A stretch of 64,000 bases of DNA from Plectrocnemia conspersa (lineage: Eukaryota; Arthropoda; Insecta; Trichoptera; Polycentropodidae): the NCBI GenBank assembly GCA_009617715.1, contig VTFK01000066.1, forward strand, positions 744,001 to 808,000, written 5' to 3'. This document shows, one piece after another, positions 34,090 through 44,094 of the stretch. Within the stretch, counting starts at the first letter, position 1, and each line of letters begins with the position of its first letter. Both the position numbers and the translations under genes were made by a program. The notes beneath the pieces were generated by a model that did no database searches, had not been told where the DNA came from, and worked only from the letters and a program-made list of their open reading frames with translations.

Positions 34090-34740
34090 AAAAATATTTC
34101 TATTTCTAGTATTAAATCTATATACATTTCTTATTCAATTTTTAATAAAATACTCTGATTTTAATTTTTTAACTTATGTATATAAATACTACAACATTCA
34201 TTAGCAATATATTTTGATTATTCAAACATTTCCATTTTTTAATCATACCTCCACAATTGGTGAATCTATTTTTATTTAAAAAAAACTCCCATTGCCCTTT
34301 TTTGTATTTTTTTAACATTGTTTCAACTAATTTATTAAGCAAAAATATTGTTGCACAATAATTTAAGTGGGACAATATATTGTACATTATTTTTTTTTGT
34401 ATTTATACTTAACATATTTCTCATCCGAGATGATAAACCAATTTTTGAATAGTTTTTTTTTATTTATGTAAAAGCAATGTTTCTTAAAATTAAATTGTTC
34501 ATCTACACTTACACCTGAATATTTTATATTATCAATTATTTCTATAATAGAGTTATGTATAACTATTTTTATATCATAATCTAACATATCATTACAATAA
34601 ATAAACATACATTTAATTTAAATACATTATTTTTTAAAGGTCTTTTTATCATATTAATTTTTTATTTAAGCTATTTATAACGTCTTTAACATGATCACAT
34701 ATACACTAAATTAAAGTGCTATCTACAATCATTAATATAG
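34090..34740 (-). mobile_element. LINE-B copy B: reverse transcriptase distal region
   Basis: On the - strand, from high to low coordinate: VDSTLI (a degraded catalytic ADDT box, about 34725), DHVKDVINSLNKKL, NIKYSGVSVDEQFNFKKH (distal 'kYLGv..D..L.F..Hi' motif, in the frame 34387-34608), ILSHLNYCATIFLLNK, CLNNQNILLMNVVVFIY (34169-34387), and finally RFNTRN near 34105. All motifs appear in the order of CR1/jockey-like ORF2 after the catalytic box. Stops and frameshifts interrupt it. It ends sharply at the stem-loop repeat S1 at 34746. Confidence 0.8.
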
Positions 34741-34845
34741 AATAGCTGTTGGTCTCTCACTACAGTGAGATACCGCAGCTAATGAGTGTATAAATAACGG
34801 ATTCATTTTTGTTTTTCTAAATTATATTTTTGATTCGTTCTGATT
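34741..34845 (+). repeat. Stem-loop repeat S1, copy 2
   Basis: AGCTGTTGGTCTCTCAC and GTGAGATACCGCAGCT (34746-34782) form a roughly 16-bp imperfect stem with a short loop. The stem and its right flank align with 17960-18060. Confidence 0.7.
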
Positions 34846-34849
34846 TTTT

Positions 34850-35125
34850 TTAATATATATTTTTAATATTTATTAAAAATTATAAATATAATCGTTAGAT
34901 ATTCACACTATGTTGTGGGTTGTGTATGGGATGAAAGGGCATTTGTAAGCTGTATATTTTATTATCATTTATCAGTTAGATGATTTTTTTTATATACTAT
35001 TCAATTTTGTAATTAAAACAGTGTAGTTTGCATTTTCTTGACATTATTTTACATTTTTTAATATTTTTAAATGTATATAAATAATATTTTCTGTTTTGTT
35101 GCATAAAATAAAATCGTGGTTATCG
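34850..35125. other. AT-rich spacer
   Basis: Nothing recognised. Confidence 0.45.
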
Positions 35126-35131
35126 TAGGCA

Positions 35132-35201
35132 ATCCTTATCGACCAGCGGTTTATGTCAGTGACAAATACCTGAAAGACCAGGGTTCAAATCCCATATGGA
35201 T
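35132..35201 (+). ncRNA. tRNA-like sequence (SINE head or tRNA relic)
   Basis: GGTTCAAATCC (35182-35192) matches the pol III internal B box. TATGTCAGTGACAAA at about 35152 resembles an A box at tRNA-like spacing. ATCCTTA (35132-35138) can pair with TATGGAT (35195-35201) as an acceptor stem with one mismatch. The T stem pairs poorly, so it is not a functional tRNA. A tRNA-derived SINE head or a decayed tRNA gene are the likely explanations. No second copy is visible in the window. Confidence 0.4.
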
Positions 35202-35304
35202 CATATTGTTTTTTATAAATTATTTTGTATCTGATAGAAATTATCGATTAGTATTATATAAATAAAATTCAGATCGATCATCATAGATAAGGATTTCCTA
35301 GATT

Positions 35305-35360
35305 TTCCTAATCGCACGAATGAATGTCGTGATAAATAATTTCAATTAAAATGATCGTGC
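35305..35360 (+). repeat. Small stem-loop repeat S2, copy 2
   Basis: CACGAATGAATGTCGTGAT, with an ATGATCGTGCTTAG word just after. Partner of 14785-14840. Confidence 0.45.
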
Positions 35361-35364
35361 TTAG

Positions 35365-36435
35365 TGACATTTATTTATTGTAAAATATAAGTTTTTAATT
35401 AAAAAAATAAATTCCATAAATTTACAGATTTTAATTTTAGTCTGGTCTTTCACTACTTAGTAGTTGTTAAAAGCATTTTCTCATAAATTTTTTATATTCA
35501 TATTTTGTTACTATAGTTACATAATATTAATATAAAAAATTATAAAAATTGTACAACGTGTTAATTTTTTTTTTATTTAATAACCAAACTAAAAAACACA
35601 TTTTTAAATACATAAGCAGAACTTGAGGGGAATCATTAAATTTATTATCGCAAAGTTTAATATAATTGTCGTTATTAATACCATAAAACATACCCGTTCT
35701 GAGAAAAAATCTGCGATTTGGCTCTTAGAGGATATTTAGATAACAGAACAAAATTTATTGTCTCATTTGACATGGATATTTGAATTAAAACATTATTGAA
35801 GTGATAATTATATTATATTATACAATAAGTACACGAGCGATGAAGACACTGCTAAAACGTTTATTTGTGTGTTTTAAGCAATACGGTATGTATGTGTAAT
35901 ATATGTATAATATTAATTCTGATAGCTTAATAGTCGTTCAGGTTGGGTCCAAATATTTTTAGTAGGCTGACCAGTATTGCTTTCGGCGATAAACTTTCTA
36001 TCATATCGTTTATAAATATTAAAACATATAATTGAATATTTATGAACAAACATTATTTTACAGTTTTCAAACAAAGTTTCAAACAAATTTTAAGTTATTT
36101 AAATATTATATTTTTTTTTTTCAATTAAAAATATTGAGACCTCGTGTATTATTTTTAAAAATGTTATTGTTATAAGTAAAATGAAAAGGGGTTTGAATCT
36201 TAAAATATTAAATGGCCCTTCGAGAATCTGCTGTAGACCATATGTTAAATTGCGCGCACGTGCTTTCGCTGACGTTTGTACGTTTGTTTATGAAACATGT
36301 AACTGTATAATATTCTACGCCTTTTTAAATTAAGGTATAAATCATGTTTATTCCATCAAGTTTAAATAATCGTTTTAATTTCTGCCATTTTGGAGATTAT
36401 ATGTAAAACTGTTTCATATGCACATCACAGTGAAA
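35365..36435. other. AT-rich spacer
   Basis: Nothing recognised. Confidence 0.45.
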
Positions 36436-36439
36436 TCTA

Positions 36440-37610
36440 ACCATTAAAGATCTGATACTAAATTATGCAAAATGTATAAACATTTTCTGAATTGCATCCC
36501 ATTTATTATGAATGTAAGAATCTGATCATCAGTAGCTATTTTATATATTGAAATATAAATACTATAAAACAGCATTATGATTATAATTTTAGGTAACTGT
36601 GCATTGGTTTTGTAAACTATCTGCAATAGCTTCAGCTTTTTCCTCAACGGTGAAAACAATATTTTGTGATGAAATATTGTTTTCACTGTCGCGAAGTAAA
36701 AATTTTGCCATGTTCCACAAAGTATTGCCTTTTTCTTTTAAATTGTTAAATTTATTTTTTCAAGTATTATACTTTGCAATAGCTATTTTTTTTGTTTTGT
36801 AATTTATCAAGTCGTTTCTCCATTCATTTTCGCGATAGTTTTGTCACATGCGTCTTATTTTATTTTTATTTTCATTAATTGTTTTATTGTGCATTGTTCA
36901 ATTGATTGTTTGATAATATTTTTAGATAAACTTATTTCACCGATGATATCGATTTCATTGCGTTTTGTTCCAGAAGGGATTCCTCAACTTAATAAAGAAA
37001 GTAGTCCCATAGTATTTTGGAGATAAATTGTTCGTTTGATTAGAGTGGTTTAAAACGAATGAGAATATAACTGGATTGTGATCAGATAGGAAGATAGCAT
37101 GAACTTTAATGTCGTTTGTACTTTATTTTATTTTATATTATCTTGAATTATAAATTCGCATAGGATTCTTCCATTTTTATTTGTCGCTCTACAGTTCGTA
37201 TCACGGTGTTTTTAGTTAAAGTCTCCGCCACGAACGTTGGTCGATCATATTTTTTTTAATGTACATCTATAGCTGAGTAGATAAGTTTAGTAAGAGTATA
37301 AACATAATGAATTATATAATCGAGTCATTAGCATTAATTCGTACTTCTATTGTTATTGTAACAATTTTGAGTGGTTTCATTGTGATTTATATTTCAATTT
37401 ACAAATACTTCCAGCTCCAATAAGACGATCGTTCCTATATGATTTTTTAATATCAAAATTTGTTTATATCGAAGGTTTGAAATAAATTTTAGATAATAAA
37501 GCTACATCTATGACTTAAACGATTAAAAATTGATATAGTTCACGCTGTCTCTCTCACAGTCCGTTTGCATTCCAAGCTAAGATTTTAAAACCGTTATATC
37601 GTACACTCAT
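36440..37610 (-). mobile_element. Jockey-type ORF2 endonuclease relic
   Basis: From a - strand ATG at 37610-37608 the frame reads into LAWNANGL (37581-37558), the start of the APE-type endonuclease. IDVALLSK follows in a shifted frame, then GGDFN (37229-37215) with CRATNKNGRIL after it, then SDHNPV (37086-37069), the conserved catalytic end of the domain. Further down are NKIRRM, YRENEWRNDLINYK, NTLWNMAKFLLR and EEKAEAIADSLQNQ, the linker leading to the reverse transcriptase. Motif identity and order leave little doubt about the family type. Numerous stops and frameshifts show that it is dead. The reverse transcriptase itself is not seen below 36440. Confidence 0.85.
36650..36686. repeat. Hairpin with 15-bp perfect arms inside the LINE relic
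   Basis: GTGAAAACAATATTT (36650-36664) and AAATATTGTTTTCAC (36672-36686) pair perfectly across the 7-nt loop TGTGATG. It lies within the decayed linker coding region. Confidence 0.85.
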
Positions 37611-37632
37611 ATTTTTGTAATTATTACATTCA

Positions 37633-37860
37633 TAAGATTTGGAATTGTTGCTGCATGTCCAATATAATTTTAATTATGTTTTTATTTTTGCAGTTCGCAT
37701 ATTTACTACTTGGGAGAACGATTTCTCTAAATTTTCCCGTTAGTGATAATGTGTCTGGATTCAGCAATTTTTTTATTGTTAAGATTCTTAGAGCATATTT
37801 CATAACTGGCAGGTTTTTATAGTTCTCAAAGATATCTAAACTAGAACACTACCATACGTT
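37633..37860 (-). mobile_element. Probable ORF1 (gag-like) C-terminal relic of the same element
   Basis: Directly upstream of the ORF2 start on the - strand lies an open stretch of about 65 codons, ending in TGA near 37633. It contains NLPVMKYALRIL, FREIVLPSSKYANCKNKN and DMQQQF. A short spacer before an ORF2 ATG, and a C-terminal SYA-like segment, fit jockey-type ORF1. Position is the main evidence. Confidence 0.45.
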
Positions 37861-37869
37861 ATTATTTTT

Positions 37870-38320
37870 ATCAAGAATTTAACTACAGAACTATTTTTAT
37901 ACTAGCGTACTCGCATGAAGCGCAGCTACGGCAAATCAATAATGACTCTTAAGAGCCGAGAAGTCACCCCTAATTTTTAAGAGTGCAACTTGATCTTTGA
38001 TTCATCAACATGGTGACGGTAAACTCAAACTACTTTTATTGTGCTAATATAGTATTGTCTATTATATATTTTCTTGATTCCATTCACCATCGCTGTAGGA
38101 ATGTTCTGGGTATCTGCAGAAACATCAAATGAAAATTTACTTTTTAAAGCAAATCGCGATTCTCTCTACGCGTAAACGACGATCTTTGATATGAAAATTG
38201 CGTTTTACTTTGAGACTTATTTTTTATCTTTTTACCATAAAAGTCTATAATTGCATAAAATCTTTTAACACAATTTAAGCCCATTTATTACAGTTCTTGT
38301 TGTACTTTGCTATTGCTTTA
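37870..38320. other. Spacer with possible retroelement terminus
   Basis: TACTAGCGTACTCGCATGAA (from 37902) resembles a word common at ends of insect dispersed repeats. No other support is visible. The rest is unremarkable. Confidence 0.25.
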
Positions 38321-38725
38321 ATCAAATCTACCGTTTCTTGCGTCTGTATTCGTTTATCCCGATACTAGAGGCGGACACCAGTCGATATTTATTAACGAGT
38401 CGCCCGCAAAATATGACCATTATCGTGTGTTGTCTGCTCAGCAAGCGGATAAATCTCCATTCTCCGGCAATAAAAGTCTCGATTTTGGTCGACGGTCCAC
38501 GAGTGAACAGGTTCCGGCACTATATCACACCCCCTTTGCTCGTAATCACCGTTTGATTTGATTGCTTTCGCTTCCCGTTAAAATTATGGTTTCCTTTAAC
38601 CCCCCGCCGGTTAGGTCGACCGTTTGAGAGAAGAAGTCATCCGCAAATCAGGCGCCAAATGGAAAGGGACAAACAAATAAGGGATCGAAGGAAGCGATTC
38701 CGGTCAATCGTAAGGGCTTAATAGC
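38320..38725. promoter_or_regulatory. GC-richer unique island
   Basis: Mixed sequence with CCCCCCGCCGG, GGTCGACCG and CGGTCGACGG-like words plus GCAATAAAAG and TTTATTAACG. A 72-codon + strand frame has no recognisable feature. Candidate regulatory island. Confidence 0.3.
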
Positions 38726-38856
38726 GGGGATAAATTTTTGAATTATTATTTTCGAAGCATATATTCGGTAATCTAAGTGCAATAAAATATTTATAATAAT
38801 GAACTTCACGCATTATGAATGCTTCAATTATCAATGTACAATGTAGTACAATGGTT

Positions 38857-38896
38857 GATTTTCACTAGTACAAATATTTATCTACTAGTGAAAATC
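38857..38896. repeat. Hairpin with 14-bp perfect arms
   Basis: GATTTTCACTAGTA (38857-38870) and TACTAGTGAAAATC (38883-38896) flank the 12-nt loop CAAATATTTATC. No second copy is seen. Confidence 0.85.
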
Positions 38897-39079
38897 TATT
38901 CTGATATGATTTCACTGAAATGACATGTTTTAAAATATATTTGCGGGATAGATTCGAGACTGTTTTATTAATGTATGTATTGAATGTATTATTTATTTAT
39001 TTTTATGTTTATATTAAATAAATATATTTTCAAGATGAGATAAAGAAAGATATTAAAAAAAGCTAAAGGGCGCAAAAGG

Positions 39080-39580
39080 AACGGACCACTCTTAAGATGG
39101 CCATATACAGATAACTCGAGCCATTAATTGTTGTAATTATCAATTCGGTCGCAGATAACCCTAATTGCGCCGGCTTAAACCCCCTTTTTGCTCTTTCACC
39201 ACACAATTAATAATATCCAAAGCGTATCCGTGTTTTTTGCCCAGCTCTCTCACCCGATATATCACTTAGCCAAAATGGCGAATTACGAGCGGGGGGGAGG
39301 TGAAGCTATAATAATAATAATAATTATATGACCGAAGGCATTTTTATTCGTTTCGTGCAAACGATAATATTAAATTAGCCACGGTACTCGTTTGACGTCC
39401 GGGAAAAACCGTAAAGACAGATTTATGTCTGCGACATTTCGGTTTAGTGTATCTCTCTCTCTCCCTCTCTCTATATCTCGCTCCGTATCCCAATTATGGT
39501 GTGCGGGAGAATGTGCGCTTACAAATAGTTATACTTTTAGCTGCACTAACAAGCAGCCGCTCGTTATTGAATAAATTATA
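39080..39580. promoter_or_regulatory. GC-richer island with CT tract
   Basis: Mixed DNA with GCGCCGGC, GGGGGGGAGG, an (ATA)n run at 39309-39325 and a CT-rich tract at 39449-39481. The CT tract is GAGA-factor-like on the other strand. A 60-codon frame overlies the CT tract and is not supported. Confidence 0.3.
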
Positions 39581-39737
39581 CACTGTGAGAAGATCCGATA
39601 CGAGAAAAGTATACAGTTAACAGTAGACACAGTTAAGGTTTTAAAACCGCAAGATTCTTATGTTCTATAATTGACAAGATAATATATTTTTTAATAAACT
39701 TATTTTTAAAGCTTAATTCTAAAATATACATATGAGC

Positions 39738-39921
39738 CGTTGATTTTGAAAGTGGGGTAAGTCCATAATATGTTATTTTTGGATAATTATTGGTTTGCGT
39801 TAAAAATATTAGTAAGCAATTATAGACTTATTTTATATTGTTTACGGTATTTTTTCATAAAAATTTCAAAAACATGTTTTTAATAGGGCCTTATGGACTT
39901 ACCTTACTTTCAAAATCAATG
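39738..39921. mobile_element. Foldback element with 31-bp terminal inverted repeats
   Basis: The arms at 39738-39768 and 39891-39921 match at 28 of 31 positions; the shared core is TTGATTTTGAAAGT..GGTAAGTCCATAA. The 122-bp centre is A/T-rich and weakly self-complementary. Structure and size fit a non-autonomous DNA element. No target duplication is certain. Confidence 0.75.
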
Positions 39922-39929
39922 ATTTTATA

Positions 39930-41455
39930 AAAATGTTTATTTTTTGTTTTCAATAACTTAATTGTAATAAGAAAAAATAGAATAAATTATTTCGTCCCTT
40001 TTCTATTTTATGTTAGCACTTAATAGTGAATAGATGTATTAAACAAAAAGCTTAATATTATTTTATAGAAAAGGGAGAACAAGAAAAAGGAAAAATATAA
40101 TAATTATATACATAACACACAACAACATAAATACAACATAACAAAATACCTAAAGGAATATTACTATTATTTTTTTAATTAATATGGTAATAATAAATAT
40201 GGTAATAATAATAAATCCATCATATTTTTATATTTCTCTGTTTTTATATTTAAAGATGGCAATGTTATTTTGTCAAAAAACTTTGGCCTACCTCGTTTTG
40301 TAATACTTGGTTTTTAATTGCTATTGGTGTCAATATTTTTAAATGTAATTTATTTGCCTATATTTTTTTTAAGATTTTATATGATATAAAAAACATTTGT
40401 GTGACTTTGCAACTAAACTAGACGCTGAAAATTTAGTAATAGTTTGCTTAGTTAAACTGTAAATTTTCCAAAGCGAAATATTGTGGAGTTGTATATACGT
40501 AGCTTGTAATCGTAGCGCTGATGGAGTAGCTGGTGAAGAATTAATGTATTCAGAATGATCCGCTGAAGTATTTTGTCTATGATGTTCTTGTATCGAATAT
40601 GTTGTGTGATAACATGTAAAACTGTGGTTTTTATGCTAGTGGATGCATTGTCTATTGCATTTTTTATGAACAAAATGGTAGTTTTTTGGTTAATATGAGC
40701 GTTTAATGGGATGTCTGTAAAGTTACACCATTTTGTTATTTATATATTATCCACTTATTAGTTAAGTTTTTTGTGCAAACTAGTTGTTATTTTCATTTTT
40801 AACGTTTGAATATTTAAGTGGCATTGGCGTAAACTGCTCAACAAGACGGACCATGATTTATCGACCTGATTTATAGCACAACCTGAACTTAATGTAATTG
40901 TGTAATGCAAACGACCATTCCCGCACCTCTGCGTTCTGTAACATTTTCAAACAGTATGCAACTTATTGATTATGAACAATAAGTAACATCTGTTTTTTAC
41001 ATATTTTCTTAAACATGAGATACAATTTTTACCTTTTACTTTTATTTAAATCAATAATTAATTATCAGACAGGATTTTATAATTTAACTTTTTTAAACAT
41101 CGATACAAATAGTAAATTTGCTTTAATATACAGATGCATTATAATTATTGTAAATCAATAAAAAAAACAATATGGCAATTAAACTAAAAACAGTAATTTG
41201 ACACATCGAAATTAACGAAGAATATTTATTTTTTGGGATTAGATTAGTTATATTTTTAATTATTAATATAGTTATAATTAGCTTATACATTCAATAGACA
41301 ATAAAAATATATTTTTTTGTTTAATTTATTGTACTATATTTTTTTTTCTCAGATTTTTTAACATATTAAGATATTTTCATTATAAAATAAAATTATATTT
41401 GTATTAAATTTAGCTATTATGAATTATTATTATGTTGTCGTTTAGATTACCTTTG
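39930..41455. other. AT-rich spacer
   Basis: Only a small tandem of AATATGGTAATAATA (40183-40212) is notable. A 73-codon - strand frame at 40452 is unsupported. Confidence 0.45.
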
Positions 41456-41459
41456 ACTT

Positions 41460-42575
41460 ATGAATGCAATTAACGCTCATTAGAGAGTTTTAGAACAGAC
41501 ATTAGCTACTTCAGTAGCAGACTACTTAATGTACTACTTAGCTCTTGTAAATGTAGTAGATTTAGTCCATTCGCCTCCAAAAGGTAGCCTAAGAGCAAGA
41601 TCGAGCTTAATTGACGCAAGCGATTAACTATTCACACCAAATTCCACCGATCTAAATTTTACAGATGTTTTTAGAATATTTTTAGACCAGACCATAAAAA
41701 CACTCGTTCCAATGAATGCAAAAACACATTTTCCCAATGCTATTACACCCTTGTAATTAAGCCAGTCGCCCGTATTGTTACGAGGGGTAATTAAGCTAAT
41801 AATTTCAACCGTGTCAGTGGGAAAATATATTTTTCTTATAATAAAATTTCATGCCAGATCGGACGGTTTTAATTGCGGAAAAATTTATATGAACCATTGT
41901 TATTGAAGTTTAATCGTTTTTTAATCTGGAGGCAATTATATTTTGCTTCTTGTATGGCGATTGAAACGAGTTTTATACAGTAGCTATTCTGTAAAACCAT
42001 TGAATACGCGCTATAGTTAATATTTCCTAAATTTTTATTTTAACATTTTAATTGAACACGTATTTTTTATACAAATCAAATTAATGTTTTTTTATTTTAA
42101 AAAATTCTACATATATACATATATGTATATTTCAATATATTTGTATGTATTAAAATATACCTGAATACTTTAAATGATCGTTAACAGCATATTAAATATT
42201 GCTATTGAGTATATTGTGTTATTTTAAATGGACAAATAATAAATTCACTATGTGTCAAATTATCTTGCATACCTTATATGTTGTTACTAATAATGTAACA
42301 TTATAATAAAAATATTATACACACATATATATTTAATGGTATACTCGAAGCTTTAAGTTTCACTTTAACTGGTGACGTCACAGCTGTATAGTAAAGTATT
42401 ACCAACTATACATATCATTGCAAGTTCGGAGTTGAATGCTTGTTACTCAAATGTTATGTGGATACAATTCTATTTGGCGAATATATAATATAATAAAAAT
42501 CTAAAATGTATAATCAAATTACCTGATTAAACCCATGCCTAAAAACAATTCAATAATCTATTAGCCATGTTTTTG
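41460..42575. other. Spacer with a mixed block
   Basis: 41490-41900 is less A/T-rich (GTCGCCCGTATTGTTACGAGG) and may be a weak island. The rest is A/T-rich, with TACATATATGTATA-type dyads near 42115. Confidence 0.35.
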
Positions 42576-42579
42576 TCGA

Positions 42580-42900
42580 TTAATCACTTCGCTCGGGAAA
42601 ATGGCATCGTCTGCAAAGCGGTCTCGAGGAAAAAGCGTATGAAATTTTCCGCTCAAGTCTCATTTGTTAGCCGAGGTCATCAGGTGCGCCATTATCACTT
42701 ATCACGCCATTCTTAATAATTCTTCTTTCGCAACTTTTGATTAATACCCCGCTCTGGACCGCTTTTTCTCTTACCATCGCGAAAGACGGATGTAGCCATC
42801 TGCTCGAGTGGCAATTAAGGTCGACTCTAACGGCGACCGTTATATCAAAAATATTATACACACACAAACACTAATTTCCACAATTAACCCTATCGACTTT
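42580..42900. promoter_or_regulatory. GC-richer unique island
   Basis: Mixed sequence with GGTCTCGAGG, CGCGAAAGACGG and TAACGGCGACCGTTA. A 66-codon - strand frame is unsupported. Confidence 0.25.
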
Positions 42901-43201
42901 TAGTTTGACCTTTAGCCTTGTAATCATATCGCACTCTCTCAGATTCCAGAACTTGTAAAGAACAGCATACTAACGTTCTATCGATTGTACGTAGGTTTTG
43001 ATTAAAACACAATTCACCTGATTTTAAAAAACAATATTTATTGCGATTTATAATTTTTTCTTTAATTCTAACAAGTATTGATGCAGGATTTTAGACGTCC
43101 TAGATTCACCTTAGAAGCTAATCTCTACAAAAGTAAATCCTCTGGCCATGTTAATAAATATTGATACACCCTTGCCGCCTGCATGGTTCGAAAAAATTAT
43201 C

Positions 43202-43403
43202 GCCAACAATTTACCGCCAGCAATTAATCGCAAGAACCAATTTATAACCTACAAATGATCGCTAGCATATTTTAACACGAAAATATTTACATTAATTTAT
43301 TGATTATTGTAAATTAAAAATAATATTTTTTGGTCGAAATACGTTCGAAATTTGAATGCTATTGATTTTTTATGCGATTAATTGTTGGCGGTAAATTACT
43401 GGC
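43202..43403. mobile_element. Foldback element, long imperfect palindrome
   Basis: The arms 43202-43232 and 43373-43403 match at 28 of 31 positions; the core is AATTTACCGCCA(G/A)CAATTAATCGCA. Partial complementarity continues inwards towards the A/T-rich centre near 43300 and about 15 bp outwards. No second copy is visible. Confidence 0.75.
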
Positions 43404-43569
43404 CGTAAATTGTCTCGTCGTTGGTATCTGATTGATGATGTAGCGATCGTTCTTGGGGCTGCTGTATGGTACATGGTTGGGCCTGACTTGCCAAAAGTTT
43501 ATAATTGAAATAAGAATGTATCTATCTGGCTGAAGAAGTTAATCTAAGAAGTAACTAAAAAATAGTGTG

Positions 43570-43915
43570 CTAAAAAGAATATTTTTGCGGATTTTTCTAG
43601 AAATATTATTATACAAATTTACACCTCTGTACATAACTCCCCTGGCCGTACTCGTTTTCTTATAACTATTCTTCAAGTGTCTATTTCTACTATTAAATCT
43701 ATGTACATCTTTATTTATTATTAAAATACTTTGGTAATATATTATTCTATTACTAAAACATTTATTTTTAATATTTTTTTAACGTTGAACCATTTCAATC
43801 TATCAATCATATTTATATAACTAGTAAATCTAGTATTATTGAAAACTACTCTCATTTCCCCATTTTGCAATTTTTGCAACATCATCTTATCTAATTTATT
43901 AAGTATATATAATAA
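43570..43915 (-). mobile_element. LINE-B 3' end, copy C
   Basis: The - strand reads LQKLQNGEMRVVF, RFTSYINMIDRLKWFNV, and after a frameshift HRFNSRNRHLKNSYKKTSTA and MYRGVNLYNNISRKIR. This is the ORF2 region from the distal reverse transcriptase to the C-terminus, in canonical order, and it matches copies A and B. It is interrupted by stops. Confidence 0.8.
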
Positions 43916-43919
43916 TATA

Positions 43920-44090
43920 TAACATCTTTATTTCTTATTAAATACCTATTCAAATAATATGGACACATATTATTATCTAACTTATATATATAAATACTAA
44001 AACATTAATATTGAATATTTCCTAAGCATTTAATCATTCCAATCTATATATCATACTTCTATAACTAGTTATGGTTAAATAATCTTATGA
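43920..44090 (-). mobile_element. LINE-B 3' end, copy D
   Basis: The - strand reads TSYRSMIYRLE, INVLVFIYIYK and NNMCPYYLNRYLIRNKDV, overlapping in protein content with copy C. The two are therefore tandem fragments of the same family, not one broken element. Confidence 0.7.
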
Positions 44091-44094
44091 AAGC

